Below, piece by piece: positions 33,372 through 42,373 of a stretch of DNA of 49,103 bases. Where the stretch lies: NCBI GenBank assembly GCA_002938315.1, contig PTLL01000009.1:1-49103 (forward strand), written 5' to 3'. The notes beneath the pieces were generated by a model that worked only from the letters and a program-made list of their open reading frames with translations, was not told the DNA's origin and searched no databases. The DNA comes from Alphaproteobacteria bacterium MarineAlpha3_Bin2 (GTDB lineage Bacteria > Pseudomonadota > Alphaproteobacteria > Rhodospirillales > Casp-alpha2). How positions within the stretch are numbered: the first letter of the stretch is position 1; every line of letters starts with the position of its first letter. Both the position numbers and the translations under genes were made by a program.

Positions 33372-35687
33372 TTACTTGTCAATGAGCGCCGGCACCTTGC
33401 CCTTGCGGCGTTTGACCGGAAGCTTCGAGCCTTTGACGTCGGGGTAATCGAAGACGAATTTGTTGTCCTTGAGTTTGACCACGACAACGCCGCCTTTTGC
33501 CAACTTGCCGAACAACAATTCCTCGGCCAACGGTTTTTTGATGTATTCCTGGATCACCCGACTGAGCGGACGGGCGCCGAACTTCACATCATAGCCCTTC
33601 TTGGCCAGCCATTTGCGGACCGGTTCGGTGAGTTCGATAACGACATTCCGGTCTTCAAGCTGCAATTCCAGTTCCATGACGAATTTGTCGACGACCAGGG
33701 CGACGATTTCCGGCGGCAATGATTTGAATTGAATGGTCGCATCCAGCCGATTGCGGAATTCTGGCGTGAACATCTTTTCGATCGCCTCAATATCGTCACC
33801 GACGCGTTCTTCGCGTTCAAACCCAATCGCCGCCTTGGCCATGTCGGCGGCGCCGGCGTTGGTGGTCATGATCAAAACCACATTGCGGAAATCGATGCTC
33901 TTGCCGTTATGGTCCGTTAGCTTGCCATGATCCATCACCTGCAACAGGATATTGAACAGGTCCGGGTGCGCTTTTTCAATTTCATCCAACAGCAGCACGG
34001 AATGGGGTTGGTGGTCGATGGCGTCCGTCAACAGCCCGCCCTGGTCGAAACCAACATAGCCTGGCGGCGCGCCAATCAGCCGTGAAACAGAATGGCGTTC
34101 CATATATTCGGACATATCGAAGCGGACCAATTCCACGCCCATGGTCAGCGCCAATTGCTTAGCCACTTCGGTCTTGCCGACACCGGTGGGGCCACAGAAC
34201 AGGTAAGACCCGATGGGTTTTTCCGGGTCGCGCAATCCGGCCCGCGCCAACTTAATGGCGCTAGAGAGAGCGCTGATCGCTTTATCCTGGCCAAAGACCA
34301 TGGTTTTAAGGTCGCGGCTTAGGGTCTTCAAGGCCTTGCGGTCGTCCACGGAAACGCTTTTCGGCGGTATCCGGGCGATTTTGGAGACGACGGCCTCGAC
34401 ATCCTTAACGGTCACCGTTTTGCGGCGCTTTTTCTTCGGCAACAGCATCCGGGACGCGCCGACTTCATCTATAACGTCGATCGCCTTATCAGGCAGCTTT
34501 CGGTCATTGATATAGCGGGCCGCCAACTCTACCGCCGAGCGTAACGCCTCCATGGTGTAGCGGACCTTGTGGTGGTCTTCGAAATAGGGTTTCAGGCCAC
34601 GCAAAATCTTGACCGTGTCCTCGATGCTGGGCTCATAAATATCGATCTTCTGGAAGCGACGGGCCAAGGCGCGATCTTTTTCAAAGTAGCTGCGGTATTC
34701 CTTGTACGTGGTTGAGCCCATGCAGCGAAGGTTGCCGTTGGCCAGGGAGGGTTTCAAAATGTTAGACGCGTCAATGGATCCGCCCGACGTAGATCCGGCG
34801 CCGATGACGGTATGGATTTCATCGATGAACAGAATGGAATCATCCATTTTTTCCAATTCCGACATCACACTCTTGAGGCGTTCCTCGAAATCGCCCCGGT
34901 ACCGGGTGCCGGCAAGCAACGCGCCCATATCGAGAGAATAGATGACCGCATTGATTAGCACTTCCGGCACCTCCTCCTCGACGATTCGTTTTGCCAGTCC
35001 TTCGGCGATGGCCGTCTTACCGACGCCGGAATCACCGACATAAAGCGGATTGTTCTTGGTCCGGCGGCAGAGAATTTGGATGGTCCTGTCGATTTCCTCC
35101 TGCCGGCCGATAAGGGGATCGATCCGGCCTTCCGCAGCTTTTTTGTTGAGATTGACACAATAGGCCTCAAGCGCCTCATCACCCTGTTCGACGACCCCTT
35201 CCTCGGCCCCCTCCTCATCGGCGCCTTGGACTGGCTGGGGTCGGGATTCACCGGGAACCTTGGCGATGCCGTGAGAAATATAATTGACCGCATCCAAGCG
35301 CGTCATGTCATGCAGCTGTAGGAAATAAACGGCATGGGATTCTCGTTCCGAGAACAAGGCGACCAAAACGTTGGCCCCGGTCACTTCCTCCCGGCCCGAG
35401 GATTGCACATGAATGACGGCACGTTGAACAACCCGCTGGAATCCGGCCGTCGGTTTCGGCTCGCCACCCTGGGACCGCCCGATATCGGCGAGATCATTGT
35501 CAATAAAATCGGTCAGGTCATGGTGCAATTGTTCCAGGTCCACGCCACAGGCACGTAGCACCGCAACGGTATCCTGGTCATCGGTCAACGACAACAACAA
35601 GTGCTCCAACGTCGCGTACTCGTGATTTCGCTCGGTGGCTAGCGCCAATGCCCGATGAAGCGTTTGTTCAAGATTGCGTGACAGCAT
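33372..35687 (-). CDS. clpA: ATP-dependent Clp protease ATP-binding subunit ClpA
   Basis: ClpA is the AAA+ unfoldase that feeds substrates to ClpP and receives N-end-rule substrates from ClpS. The 771-residue protein has the Clp N-domain (1-about 145), a first AAA module with Walker A GDSGVGKT (218-225), and a second with GPTGVGKTEVAK. The second module also has VRFDMSEYMERHSVSRLIGAPPGYVG and a ClpB-D2-small domain. There is no long middle domain, which separates it from ClpB. It lies 38 bp after clpS. Aat, which makes N-degrons for this pathway, is encoded at 23619. Confidence 0.96.
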   Translation of the reverse strand: MLSRNLEQTLHRALALATERNHEYATLEHLLLSLTDDQDTVAVLRACGVDLEQLHHDLTDFIDNDLADIGRSQGGEPKPTAGFQRVVQRAVIHVQSSGREEVTGANVLVALFSERESHAVYFLQLHDMTRLDAVNYISHGIAKVPGESRPQPVQGADEEGAEEGVVEQGDEALEAYCVNLNKKAAEGRIDPLIGRQEEIDRTIQILCRRTKNNPLYVGDSGVGKTAIAEGLAKRIVEEEVPEVLINAVIYSLDMGALLAGTRYRGDFEERLKSVMSELEKMDDSILFIDEIHTVIGAGSTSGGSIDASNILKPSLANGNLRCMGSTTYKEYRSYFEKDRALARRFQKIDIYEPSIEDTVKILRGLKPYFEDHHKVRYTMEALRSAVELAARYINDRKLPDKAIDVIDEVGASRMLLPKKKRRKTVTVKDVEAVVSKIARIPPKSVSVDDRKALKTLSRDLKTMVFGQDKAISALSSAIKLARAGLRDPEKPIGSYLFCGPTGVGKTEVAKQLALTMGVELVRFDMSEYMERHSVSRLIGAPPGYVGFDQGGLLTDAIDHQPHSVLLLDEIEKAHPDLFNILLQVMDHGKLTDHNGKSIDFRNVVLIMTTNAGAADMAKAAIGFEREERVGDDIEAIEKMFTPEFRNRLDATIQFKSLPPEIVALVVDKFVMELELQLEDRNVVIELTEPVRKWLAKKGYDVKFGARPLSRVIQEYIKKPLAEELLFGKLAKGGVVVVKLKDNKFVFDYPDVKGSKLPVKRRKGKVPALIDK

Positions 35688-35725
35688 GTTGTTCTCCGTT
35701 ATTTTTCTGATTAGTAGGCGCTTAT

Positions 35726-36088
35726 TTATTGGTCGTCATCGCCGTCTTTCTCGATCGTGCATTGCAGGGGATGCTGATGTTGCCGGGCAAGATCCATGAC
35801 CTGACTGACTTTTGTTTCCGCTACCTCATAGGTGTACACACCGCACATCCCGACGCCCTTTTGGTGAACGTGCAGCATGATTCGAACAGCCTCCTCGCTA
35901 CGTTTGTCGAAATACTGTTCCAACACGTGGACGACGAACTCCATCGGCGTGTAGTCATCATTCAAAAGCAAGACCTTGTACATGGCCGGCTTTTTGGTCT
36001 TTTTCCTGGACTTGATGGCGACACCGACCGCGGTGTCTTCATCGTCCACGCCAATGGGTGGTTTTTTCGGCTGATTGGGAACACTCAT
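35726..36088 (-). CDS. clpS: ClpS adaptor for ClpAP
   Basis: ClpS is the adaptor that binds destabilising N-terminal residues and delivers the proteins to ClpA. From ATG 36088 the protein has 120 residues: a flexible N-tail ([11 protein letters not shown]...) and the core [24 protein letters not shown], with NDD and the hydrophobic pocket, then [23 protein letters not shown] longer in-frame start at 36193 is rejected because the added residues have no family counterpart. Gene order clpS-clpA is standard. Confidence 0.96.
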   Translation of the reverse strand: MSVPNQPKKPPIGVDDEDTAVGVAIKSRKKTKKPAMYKVLLLNDDYTPMEFVVHVLEQYFDKRSEEAVRIMLHVHQKGVGMCGVYTYEVAETKVSQVMDLARQHQHPLQCTIEKDGDDDQ

Positions 36089-36474
36089 TCGCTTTGCTCT
36101 AGTTTTTCGCTTCCCTTCTAACCGGGGAAGCACCTTACGCAGTCTACAATATATGTGGCTAAATTTCTCCGCTGGAAGCCCCCTCAATGCCAATTTTTAC
36201 GCCAATCCTTTGACTTAACAGTGACAAAAGCACAATTTGAACTTCAATATGCAACATAAATAATTGATATTAATGTACTAATTTATTCGGATGGCCAGTA
36301 TTTGGGCTTTGCAGACCGGCCCTGGGCAATCGTTATTTGCAGGCTCTCATAACAGCCTATGGGTGGAATTGGGCGTTTTTGTGGTTTCACCTTCATAATT
36401 CGAATCATCAAAAACGACGTGGAAATTGACATGAAAATGCCTCACAACAGCCCCGAATGACTGCTGAAAGCGTG
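36089..36474. promoter_or_regulatory. clpS/arsC divergent intergenic region with palindrome
   Basis: This gap of about 385 bp contains no gene. The clpS promoter must lie in its first part. The middle (about 36220-36290) is AT-rich. ATAATTCGAATCAT at 36395-36408 is a 14-bp palindrome with one mismatched pair, 67 bp before the chosen arsC start. It is a candidate ArsR site, although no arsR gene is present in the window. Confidence 0.3.
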
Positions 36475-36966
36475 ATGCCTGACCGAACCTACAATGTTCT
36501 TTTCCTATGCACCGGCAATTCATGCCGCAGCATCATCGCCGAATGCCTGCTCAACCAATTGGGCCGGGACCGCCACAAAGGGTATAGCGCCGGCAGCCAT
36601 CCGGCCGGACGGGTCAACCCCAGCGCCGTTCGGGCGCTCCAAAATCGAGGCTTTCCCAGCGATGGACTCCGTTCCAAAAGCTGGGATGAATTTGAGGCTG
36701 CCAACGCCCCGGTTATGGATGTGATCATCACGGTTTGTAATTACGCCGCCGGTGAAAGCTGTCCGGTTTGGCTAGGGCAACCGGTCAGCGCCCATTGGGG
36801 TCTTGCCGACCCAGCTCTGTTCATCGGCAACGGCGAAGAAACGGCTGCCGTGTTCGATGCCACCCTGAACCACCTGGAACGGTTGATCCGGGGTTTTCTG
36901 GACATGCCGAAAGAAGAATGGAGCGCGGGCGCCTTGAACCGTCTGCTGAATATTATGCCAGCCTAA
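36475..36966 (+). CDS. arsC: Arsenate reductase, LMW-phosphatase/thioredoxin-coupled type
   Basis: This 163-residue protein should reduce arsenate to arsenite. The CX5R loop is FLCTGNSCRS, with nucleophilic Cys and Arg. Two further cysteines in ITVCNYAAGESCP correspond to the resolving pair of the S. aureus pI258-type enzyme, which is recycled by thioredoxin. The GYSAGSHPAGRVNPSAVRAL and HWGLADPA segments are also typical. ATG 36475 is preferred to 36457 because relatives begin about five residues before the first strand; neither start has a strong ribosome site. It converges with acr3 across 10 bp. Confidence 0.92.
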   Translation: MPDRTYNVLFLCTGNSCRSIIAECLLNQLGRDRHKGYSAGSHPAGRVNPSAVRALQNRGFPSDGLRSKSWDEFEAANAPVMDVIITVCNYAAGESCPVWLGQPVSAHWGLADPALFIGNGEETAAVFDATLNHLERLIRGFLDMPKEEWSAGALNRLLNIMPA

Positions 36967-36976
36967 GGATAGGCGC

Positions 36977-38044
36977 TTAGGTCCGTCCCGGATTTTCGTA
37001 CCACTGGCGGCTGGAATTGACGATCCGCACCACCGACAACATGACTGGAACTTCGACCAGTACACCCACCACCGTGGCCAGCGCCGCCCCGGAATTGAAC
37101 CCGAACAGGCTGATGGCGACAGCCACCGCCAGCTCGAAAAAGTTACTGGCGCCAATCAAAGCCGATGGCCCGGCGACGCAATGCTCGACACCGAAATGGC
37201 GGCTCAACAGATAGGCCAAGCCGGAATTGAAATAGACCTGGATGGTAATCGGCACCGCCAGCATGACAATAACCAGCGGTTGGGCGATGATCTGTTCGCC
37301 CTGAAAGCTAAACAACAAAACCAGCATCGCCAACAACGACACCAATGAGACCGGTTGAAGAAAATCCAGAACCGATTGAAGACCGTCTTCCCCGCCCCGG
37401 CTCAATTTCCATTGCCGCAGGATCTGGGCGAAAATCACCGGCGCCACGATGTACAGCCCCACCGACAACAACAATGTCTGCCACGGCACCGTAATTGACG
37501 AAATCCCCAGCAACAGGGCAACAATGGGGGCAAAGGCGAATATCATGATGACATCGTTCAGGGCGACCTGGCTCAGGGTAAAATGCGGCTCGCCGTCGGT
37601 CAGGTTGCTCCACACAAAAACCATGGCCGTACAAGGTGCCGCCGCCAGAATTATCAATCCGGCGATATAGGATTCAATTTCCGATGACTCCAACATCGGC
37701 GCAAATAAATAGCCGATGAACAACCAGCCCAAGGCAGCCATGGAAAAGGGCTTTACCGCCCAATTGATAAACAGCGTGACGCCAATGCCGCGCCAGTGTT
37801 CCCGCACCTGATGTAGGGCGGAAAAATCGATCTTCAGCAGCATGGGGATGATCATCAGCCAAATCAAAACGGCCACGGGGATATTGACCTGGGCGATTTC
37901 GGCCTGGCCGATCAATTGAAAGGGTTCGGGGATGAAATGCCCCAAACCAATGCCGATGAGAATGCAAAGAATTACCCATAGGGTCAGGTAGCGTTCGAAC
38001 AGGTTCATGGCTGGTTTCGCTAGTTTGGCCGCTTCTTCGTCCAT
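36977..38044 (-). CDS. acr3: ACR3-family arsenite efflux permease
   Basis: This 355-residue inner-membrane carrier exports arsenite using the proton gradient. About ten hydrophobic segments are visible. The conserved segment LIILAAAPCTAMVFVWSNLTDG contains the essential cysteine of the family. The FINWAVKPFSMAALGW and LIGASNFFELAVAVAISLFG segments are also diagnostic. Together with convergent arsC it gives a reduce-and-export route for arsenate. A second Met at residue 13 (38008) is an alternative start. Confidence 0.93.
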   Translation of the reverse strand: MDEEAAKLAKPAMNLFERYLTLWVILCILIGIGLGHFIPEPFQLIGQAEIAQVNIPVAVLIWLMIIPMLLKIDFSALHQVREHWRGIGVTLFINWAVKPFSMAALGWLFIGYLFAPMLESSEIESYIAGLIILAAAPCTAMVFVWSNLTDGEPHFTLSQVALNDVIMIFAFAPIVALLLGISSITVPWQTLLLSVGLYIVAPVIFAQILRQWKLSRGGEDGLQSVLDFLQPVSLVSLLAMLVLLFSFQGEQIIAQPLVIVMLAVPITIQVYFNSGLAYLLSRHFGVEHCVAGPSALIGASNFFELAVAVAISLFGFNSGAALATVVGVLVEVPVMLSVVRIVNSSRQWYENPGRT

Positions 38045-38112
38045 TAAGAATGCTCCCGGCGAAAATCAGAAGCGCGACTATACAGGCGCGGCAAAATAGA
38101 TAAAACGAGCAC

Positions 38113-38155
38113 AATATAACGCCCGACGGCGGGAGATGCCATCGGGCGTTATATT
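38113..38155 (-). terminator. Terminator hairpin downstream of phasin gene
   Basis: A perfect 14-bp stem AATATAACGCCCGA/TCGGGCGTTATATT (38113-38126 with 38142-38155) is extended inward by GGC/GCC. It lies 28 bp after the phasin stop. The stem ends in an AT-rich arm rather than a pure T-run, and it may act in both directions. Confidence 0.75.
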
Positions 38156-38183
38156 GCCACCCAGTAATAGGGAGGGGGGAGGA

Positions 38184-38573
38184 CTAGGCGGCAATCGGCT
38201 TGGAGAATTTCTCAACCGCGGCGTTAACCCGCTTGGTGATCGGCTTGCTGGCGGCCTCGGCGACCTTAACCGACAGGTCGGAAATCTTACGGCTGTCTTC
38301 AAGGGCCTTGGCATAGTTGGATTGGGCCAATTCGGCTTGCGCATCCATGACATCGGCAACGGTCTTGCAGCCAAAAATCTTCTGGGTTGCGGCAACGCTG
38401 TCTTCCAGCGAAGTCTGGGCGAGGCCAAACAGGGCGGTGTTGATGTCCTGGACGCCCTTAACAAAAATGGCGTTGGACTTCATCACTGCGTCCACGGCTT
38501 CCTTGCCATAAGAAACGGCATTTTCGTACCCTTTGAGGGCCTCGGTGGCGGTCTTGTTGTTTACGTTCGACAT
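38184..38573 (-). CDS. Phasin family protein (PHA granule surface)
   Basis: This 129-residue, Ala- and Lys-rich, mostly helical protein is of the Phasin_2 type. It coats polyhydroxyalkanoate granules. Typical segments are GYENAVSYGKEAVDAVMKS, FVKGVQDINTALFGLAQTSLEDSVAATQKIFGCKTVADVMDAQAELAQSNYAKALEDSRKISDLSVKVAEAASKPI and KPIAA. ATG 38573 is the start: GGAG lies 8 bp upstream and the longer frame would begin inside the promoter. It has its own strong promoter and terminator and two copies of the operator also found at phaC. Confidence 0.92.
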   Translation of the reverse strand: MSNVNNKTATEALKGYENAVSYGKEAVDAVMKSNAIFVKGVQDINTALFGLAQTSLEDSVAATQKIFGCKTVADVMDAQAELAQSNYAKALEDSRKISDLSVKVAEAASKPITKRVNAAVEKFSKPIAA

Positions 38574-38654
38574 TTTGGTGTCTCCTATATTTAAAATTTT
38601 CGGGACATCATCGGGAATGTCCCGCTCATGGCCCGAAAGCCAAGTTAAATTCGA

Positions 38655-38730
38655 TTGCTGCAATGCAACATAACGACCCTTATATAGCACTTCTACCATG
38701 GCTGTCAACTAATTTTGTGCACTGCAGCAT
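38655..38730 (-). promoter_or_regulatory. Phasin promoter flanked by two PhaR-like operators
   Basis: On the minus strand a perfect -35 TTGACA (38708-38703) is followed after 16 bp by TATATA (38686-38681). One operator, TTGCTGCAATGCAA on the plus strand (38655-38668), covers the expected start of transcription. Another, ATGCTGCAGTGCAC on the minus strand (38730-38717), lies 8 bp upstream of the -35 box. Both match the site inside the phaC promoter. Confidence 0.7.
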
Positions 38731-38994
38731 AATTTATATTTACAATAACATATTGTTTTAATTATTTTTATATTTAGATAATTTTAGATTAAAAATTTTT
38801 TTGTGCAATTGCGTAATAAGCACCCCTCACCCATCGCCTTCCAAATCGGACCAAAATTTCCGATACCCGCCCAAAGCCGTTAACGTTTTTTTTAAGGAAG
38901 CCAAAGTAGAAGTATTTGATTCGCAAATAAAAAACCTGGAGACGCCACCCCGTTTAGTGGTTAAAGTCGGGGGATTCTGTCCGGCGAATCGCTT
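38731..38994. other. AT-rich intergenic region between phasin and dacA
   Basis: About 38733-38815 is almost entirely A and T. The rest up to the dacA ribosome site shows no gene. The dacA promoter is expected here but no clear -35/-10 pair stands out. Confidence 0.4.
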
Positions 38995-39008
38995 AAGGAG
39001 GTTAAACG

Positions 39009-40280
39009 TTGTCGATACGTTCTGGGAATCTGACAAAACATAACTGGTTATGCAGGCTGCCACGCCCCCTGGTGCCGACATTCTTTGCCGCCTTGTTGAT
39101 TTTTGCTGCCTCGCCGGTTTACGCCAAGTACGCTTCCTATGTCATGGATGCCCAAACCGGACGCGTTATCCATGAGATCAACGCCGATACCCGGAATTAT
39201 CCTGCTTCGCTGACCAAGATGATGACCCTTTATTTGGTCTTCGATGCCTTGGAATCCGAATTGTGGACCATGAAAACCCGTCTTCGGGTTTCAGCCCGCG
39301 CCGCGCGCCAGCCGTCATCGAAACTTGGCCTAAGGCGCGGCCAAACCATTACCGTCAAACAGGCGATGCTGGCGCTGATCACCAAGTCAGCTAATGATGT
39401 GTCCACCGTTATCGCCGAGAACCTTAGCGGTTCCGAACGCGCCTTTGCCCTTAAAATGACCGCCAAGGCACGCAAGATCGGCATGAGACGGACCACTTTC
39501 CGCAACGCCTCCGGCCTGCCCCACCGTGGGCAATTGAGCACGGCACGGGACATGGGCACCTTGGCCCGCGCCCTGATCCGGGACTTCCCTCGCTACTACC
39601 ACTATTTTTCGACGGACCGGTTTTCCTATGGCGGCGCGACTTTCAAAAATCACAATAAGCTGCTGCAAACCTATGATGGTGTCGACGGAATAAAGACCGG
39701 CTATATCCGCGCCTCGGGATTCAATTTGGTCGCTTCGGCCAACCGCAGTGGCCAGCGGATCATCGGCGTCATCTTCGGCGGCAACTCACCGAATTCCCGA
39801 AATGCCCTGATGACCCGGCTTTTAAACCTGGGCTTTAAGGCGCTTAACAATTCGCCCCGCAATGTTTACGCCGCTGCCGACATTACCGCTAAGGCAAAAA
39901 AGGCCAATACCAAGAAAGCCAGGGCCAAAATCAAGAAACGTGTAAAAACTAAGGCTAAAGCCAAAAAACATGCCAACCTCAAGCCCCCGGTACCCAAGCA
40001 CCGCCGTTGGGGTATCCAGGTCGGCGCATTCGCCCGATACAAACAAGCCTATGAGGCCGCCCGCAAGGCGATCGAAAAAGCGCCCAGCCTTTTATTGAAC
40101 GCCGCCATCAAAGTGGTGCCCCTGAAAAAAAGAAACGGCCGAACCCTTCATCGAGCCCGCTTGAAAGGCTTGAGCATGAATCAAGCAACCAAGGCTTGCG
40201 CCATCATCATCAAACGCAAGGGGCAGTGCATGGAGATCCAAATGCGCAAGGGCTATCGGGTTGCCTTCAACGTCCGCTGA
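39009..40280 (+). CDS. dacA: D-alanyl-D-alanine carboxypeptidase (S11 family) with SPOR domain
   Basis: This is a low-molecular-weight penicillin-binding protein that trims the terminal D-Ala from peptidoglycan stem peptides in the periplasm. The signal peptide covers about 1-39 (hydrophobic 21-36). Catalytic motifs are SLTK (67-70), SAND near 126 and KTGYI near 226. After the S11 domain comes a Lys/Ala-rich linker of about 40 residues (KAKKANTKKARAKIKKR...). A C-terminal SPOR domain (WGIQVGAFARYKQAYEAARKA...) binds denuded glycan at the septum. The TTG start at 39009 is fixed by a perfect AAGGAGG at 38995-39001. Confidence 0.94.
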   Translation: MSIRSGNLTKHNWLCRLPRPLVPTFFAALLIFAASPVYAKYASYVMDAQTGRVIHEINADTRNYPASLTKMMTLYLVFDALESELWTMKTRLRVSARAARQPSSKLGLRRGQTITVKQAMLALITKSANDVSTVIAENLSGSERAFALKMTAKARKIGMRRTTFRNASGLPHRGQLSTARDMGTLARALIRDFPRYYHYFSTDRFSYGGATFKNHNKLLQTYDGVDGIKTGYIRASGFNLVASANRSGQRIIGVIFGGNSPNSRNALMTRLLNLGFKALNNSPRNVYAAADITAKAKKANTKKARAKIKKRVKTKAKAKKHANLKPPVPKHRRWGIQVGAFARYKQAYEAARKAIEKAPSLLLNAAIKVVPLKKRNGRTLHRARLKGLSMNQATKACAIIIKRKGQCMEIQMRKGYRVAFNVR

Positions 40281-40954
40281 CGGCCATCCGCCGCCAGCGG
40301 CAGGATGAATTAAAAACTATCACACCAACCGATAAAGACGTCCTGGTCGGCATCGACATCCAGAACGATTTTTGTGCCGGCGGTGCGCTTGCGGTGCCAA
40401 ACGGCGAAGAGACCGTCGCCCTCACCAATCGCCTTGCCCGGTCTTTCGAAAACGTGGTGCTGACACAGGATTGGCACCCAAAAGGGCACCTTTCCTTTGC
40501 CTCTTCCCATCCAGGCAAATCACCGCTTGAAACCACCGACATGCCCTATGGTCCGCAAGTGCTGTGGCCGGATCACTGTATCCAGAACACCAAGGGGACA
40601 GCATTCCACGACGGCCTTGAGGTCGCCCATACCGCGCTTATCATCCGCAAGGGGTTCCGCCCGAACATCGATTCCTATTCGGCCTTCTATGAAAACGACC
40701 AACAAACGGTGACGGGCCTGAGCGGATATCTTCGCCAACGCGGATTAAGGCGGGTTTTCCTGACCGGATTGGCCACCGATTTCTGTGTCCAGTATTCGGC
40801 CCTGGACGCCAGGAAGGAAGGGTTCGAGACGGTGGTGATCGAGGATGCCTGCCGCGCCATCGATATCGAGGGCTCATTGGACGCCGCCATGGCCGCCATG
40901 CTCGGTACCGGCGTCGACATAATTCAATCGAAGGAAATTGTTGCAATTAACTAG
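40277..40954 (+). CDS. pncA: Nicotinamidase (PncA-like isochorismatase family)
   Basis: The protein hydrolyses nicotinamide to nicotinate for NAD salvage. Family residues are present: Asp in GIDIQNDFC, DWHPKGHLSFAS with metal ligands, PDHC, the Lys in IIRKG and the nucleophilic Cys in GLATDFCVQYSALDA. The start is unclear. No ATG, GTG or TTG exists in frame between the dacA stop and the first conserved strand. The only standard one is TTG 40196, 85 bp inside dacA. I give CTG 40277, which overlaps the dacA stop as CTGA; ACG 40280 or ATC 40319 are other possibilities. The body of the gene is intact. Confidence 0.85.
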   Translation: MTAIRRQRQDELKTITPTDKDVLVGIDIQNDFCAGGALAVPNGEETVALTNRLARSFENVVLTQDWHPKGHLSFASSHPGKSPLETTDMPYGPQVLWPDHCIQNTKGTAFHDGLEVAHTALIIRKGFRPNIDSYSAFYENDQQTVTGLSGYLRQRGLRRVFLTGLATDFCVQYSALDARKEGFETVVIEDACRAIDIEGSLDAAMAAMLGTGVDIIQSKEIVAIN

Positions 40955-40965
40955 GGACCGGGCGT

Positions 40966-42360
40966 TCAGTCCAAGTTTGGCGGCTCGATGCCGCTTTCCG
41001 TCAATGCCGCCCGCAGTTGGTCTTTCAATCGCTCCAGGCCTTGGGCGGTGTCTGATTCGCATCTGGCGACTAAGACCGCCTGGGTATTGGATGCCCGGAG
41101 CAGCCACCAACCATCATCGTTCTCGACGCGTACACCGTCGATATCGTAAACGCTGACCCCCTCGGCGCTATGCAGCCGGGCCTTGACCTCTTCGATCACC
41201 TTGAACTTGCGGTCTTCCGGGCAATCGAAGCGCAGTTCGGGCGTATTCACCATCACCGGCAACCGGTCATAACTGACCGCCAGGCTTTCGCCCGACCGAT
41301 TGACCGCCGATAACAGCCTGACTGCAACATAAAGCGCGTCGTCATAGCCATAATAGCGGTGCTTGAAAAAGATATGGGCGCTCATTTCTCCGGCCAGGGG
41401 GGAGCCCACCTCCGCCATTTTGTTCTTGATATGGGAATGGCCGGTTTTCCACATCAAAGGCTTGCCGCCCAAGCGAGTAATTTCATCAAAGAAAACGCGG
41501 CTCGACTTGACGTCGGCAATAATGGTAGCGCCGGGTTGATCGGCCAGCACCTCTGCTGCCAGGATCACCATCAACTGATCACCCCACAGCACCCTGCCCC
41601 GGCCATCGATGACGCCGATGCGGTCTCCATCGCCGTCAAAGGCGATGCCAAGGTCACAGCCCTGGGTGGCCACCGTATCCTTTAATTGCTGCAAATTACT
41701 TTCAACCGTGGGGTCGGGATGATGGGCGGGAAAAGTGCCGTCAATGTCCTCATTCAACAGGATGTGGCTGCCGGGAAGCCCCTCACAGAGCCTCGTCAGC
41801 GCCTCGCCGGCGGCGCCGTTGCCGGCATCCCAGGCGACCTTCAGCGGCGCCCCCCCACCCGGCTCATAATCACTGAGCAGCCGGGCCACGTAATCGCTGA
41901 GGACGGCTTTTTCCGTAACCTTGCCCTCTCCAATTGTAAAGTCGCCACGCCCAGCGCATTCCCCAAGCCACCGGATGTCGTCGGCAAAAAACGGTTTCCC
42001 GTCGAGGACCAACTTAATGCCATTGTAATCTGGGGGATTGTGCGACCCGGTGATCATCAATCCGGCATCCGTGGGCAAGGTTGTTTGGGCGTAATACAGC
42101 ATCGGCGTCGGTCCCCGCCCGATTTTGGTGACATCCACCCCCGTACTGACCAACCCTCCGACCAGGGCCGCTTCCAATTGCGGCGAAGACAGACGTCCGT
42201 CATAGCCGACGGCAGCGGTCTTGAAACCGCGTTCCACCATGATGGAACCGAAGGCGCGGCCGATGATGTTGACGTCCTCAGGCGCAAGAGTGTCGGGAAC
42301 AATGCCGCGAATATCGTATTCACGAAGAATGGTAGGATCGAATTGGTGGCCTCCGGCCAT
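40966..42360 (-). CDS. Phosphomannomutase/phosphoglucomutase
   Basis: This 464-residue alpha-D-phosphohexomutase interconverts glucose or mannose 1- and 6-phosphates. The phosphoserine is Ser106 in ITGSHNPPDYNGIK. The metal loop is FDGDGDRIG, the sugar-binding loop GEMSAHIFF and the C-terminal phosphate loop is in RASNTQAVLVARCES. This matches the AlgC/ManB group that accepts both sugars. It is the last gene after galU and ugd on the same strand, which points to glucose 1-phosphate supply for UDP-glucose and UDP-glucuronate. It converges with pncA across 11 bp. Confidence 0.93.
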   Translation of the reverse strand: MAGGHQFDPTILREYDIRGIVPDTLAPEDVNIIGRAFGSIMVERGFKTAAVGYDGRLSSPQLEAALVGGLVSTGVDVTKIGRGPTPMLYYAQTTLPTDAGLMITGSHNPPDYNGIKLVLDGKPFFADDIRWLGECAGRGDFTIGEGKVTEKAVLSDYVARLLSDYEPGGGAPLKVAWDAGNGAAGEALTRLCEGLPGSHILLNEDIDGTFPAHHPDPTVESNLQQLKDTVATQGCDLGIAFDGDGDRIGVIDGRGRVLWGDQLMVILAAEVLADQPGATIIADVKSSRVFFDEITRLGGKPLMWKTGHSHIKNKMAEVGSPLAGEMSAHIFFKHRYYGYDDALYVAVRLLSAVNRSGESLAVSYDRLPVMVNTPELRFDCPEDRKFKVIEEVKARLHSAEGVSVYDIDGVRVENDDGWWLLRASNTQAVLVARCESDTAQGLERLKDQLRAALTESGIEPPNLD

Positions 42361-42373
42361 GGAAGCGTCCCTC

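Noticed and set aside
36245-36260. ATGCAACATAA match to the phasin operator region
   Set aside because: The paired TGC half-site is missing, so it does not fit the operator consensus.
38574-38708. N-terminal extension of the phasin frame
   Set aside because: It would be translated from the phasin promoter and leader; the internal ATG at 38573 with GGAG is the real start.
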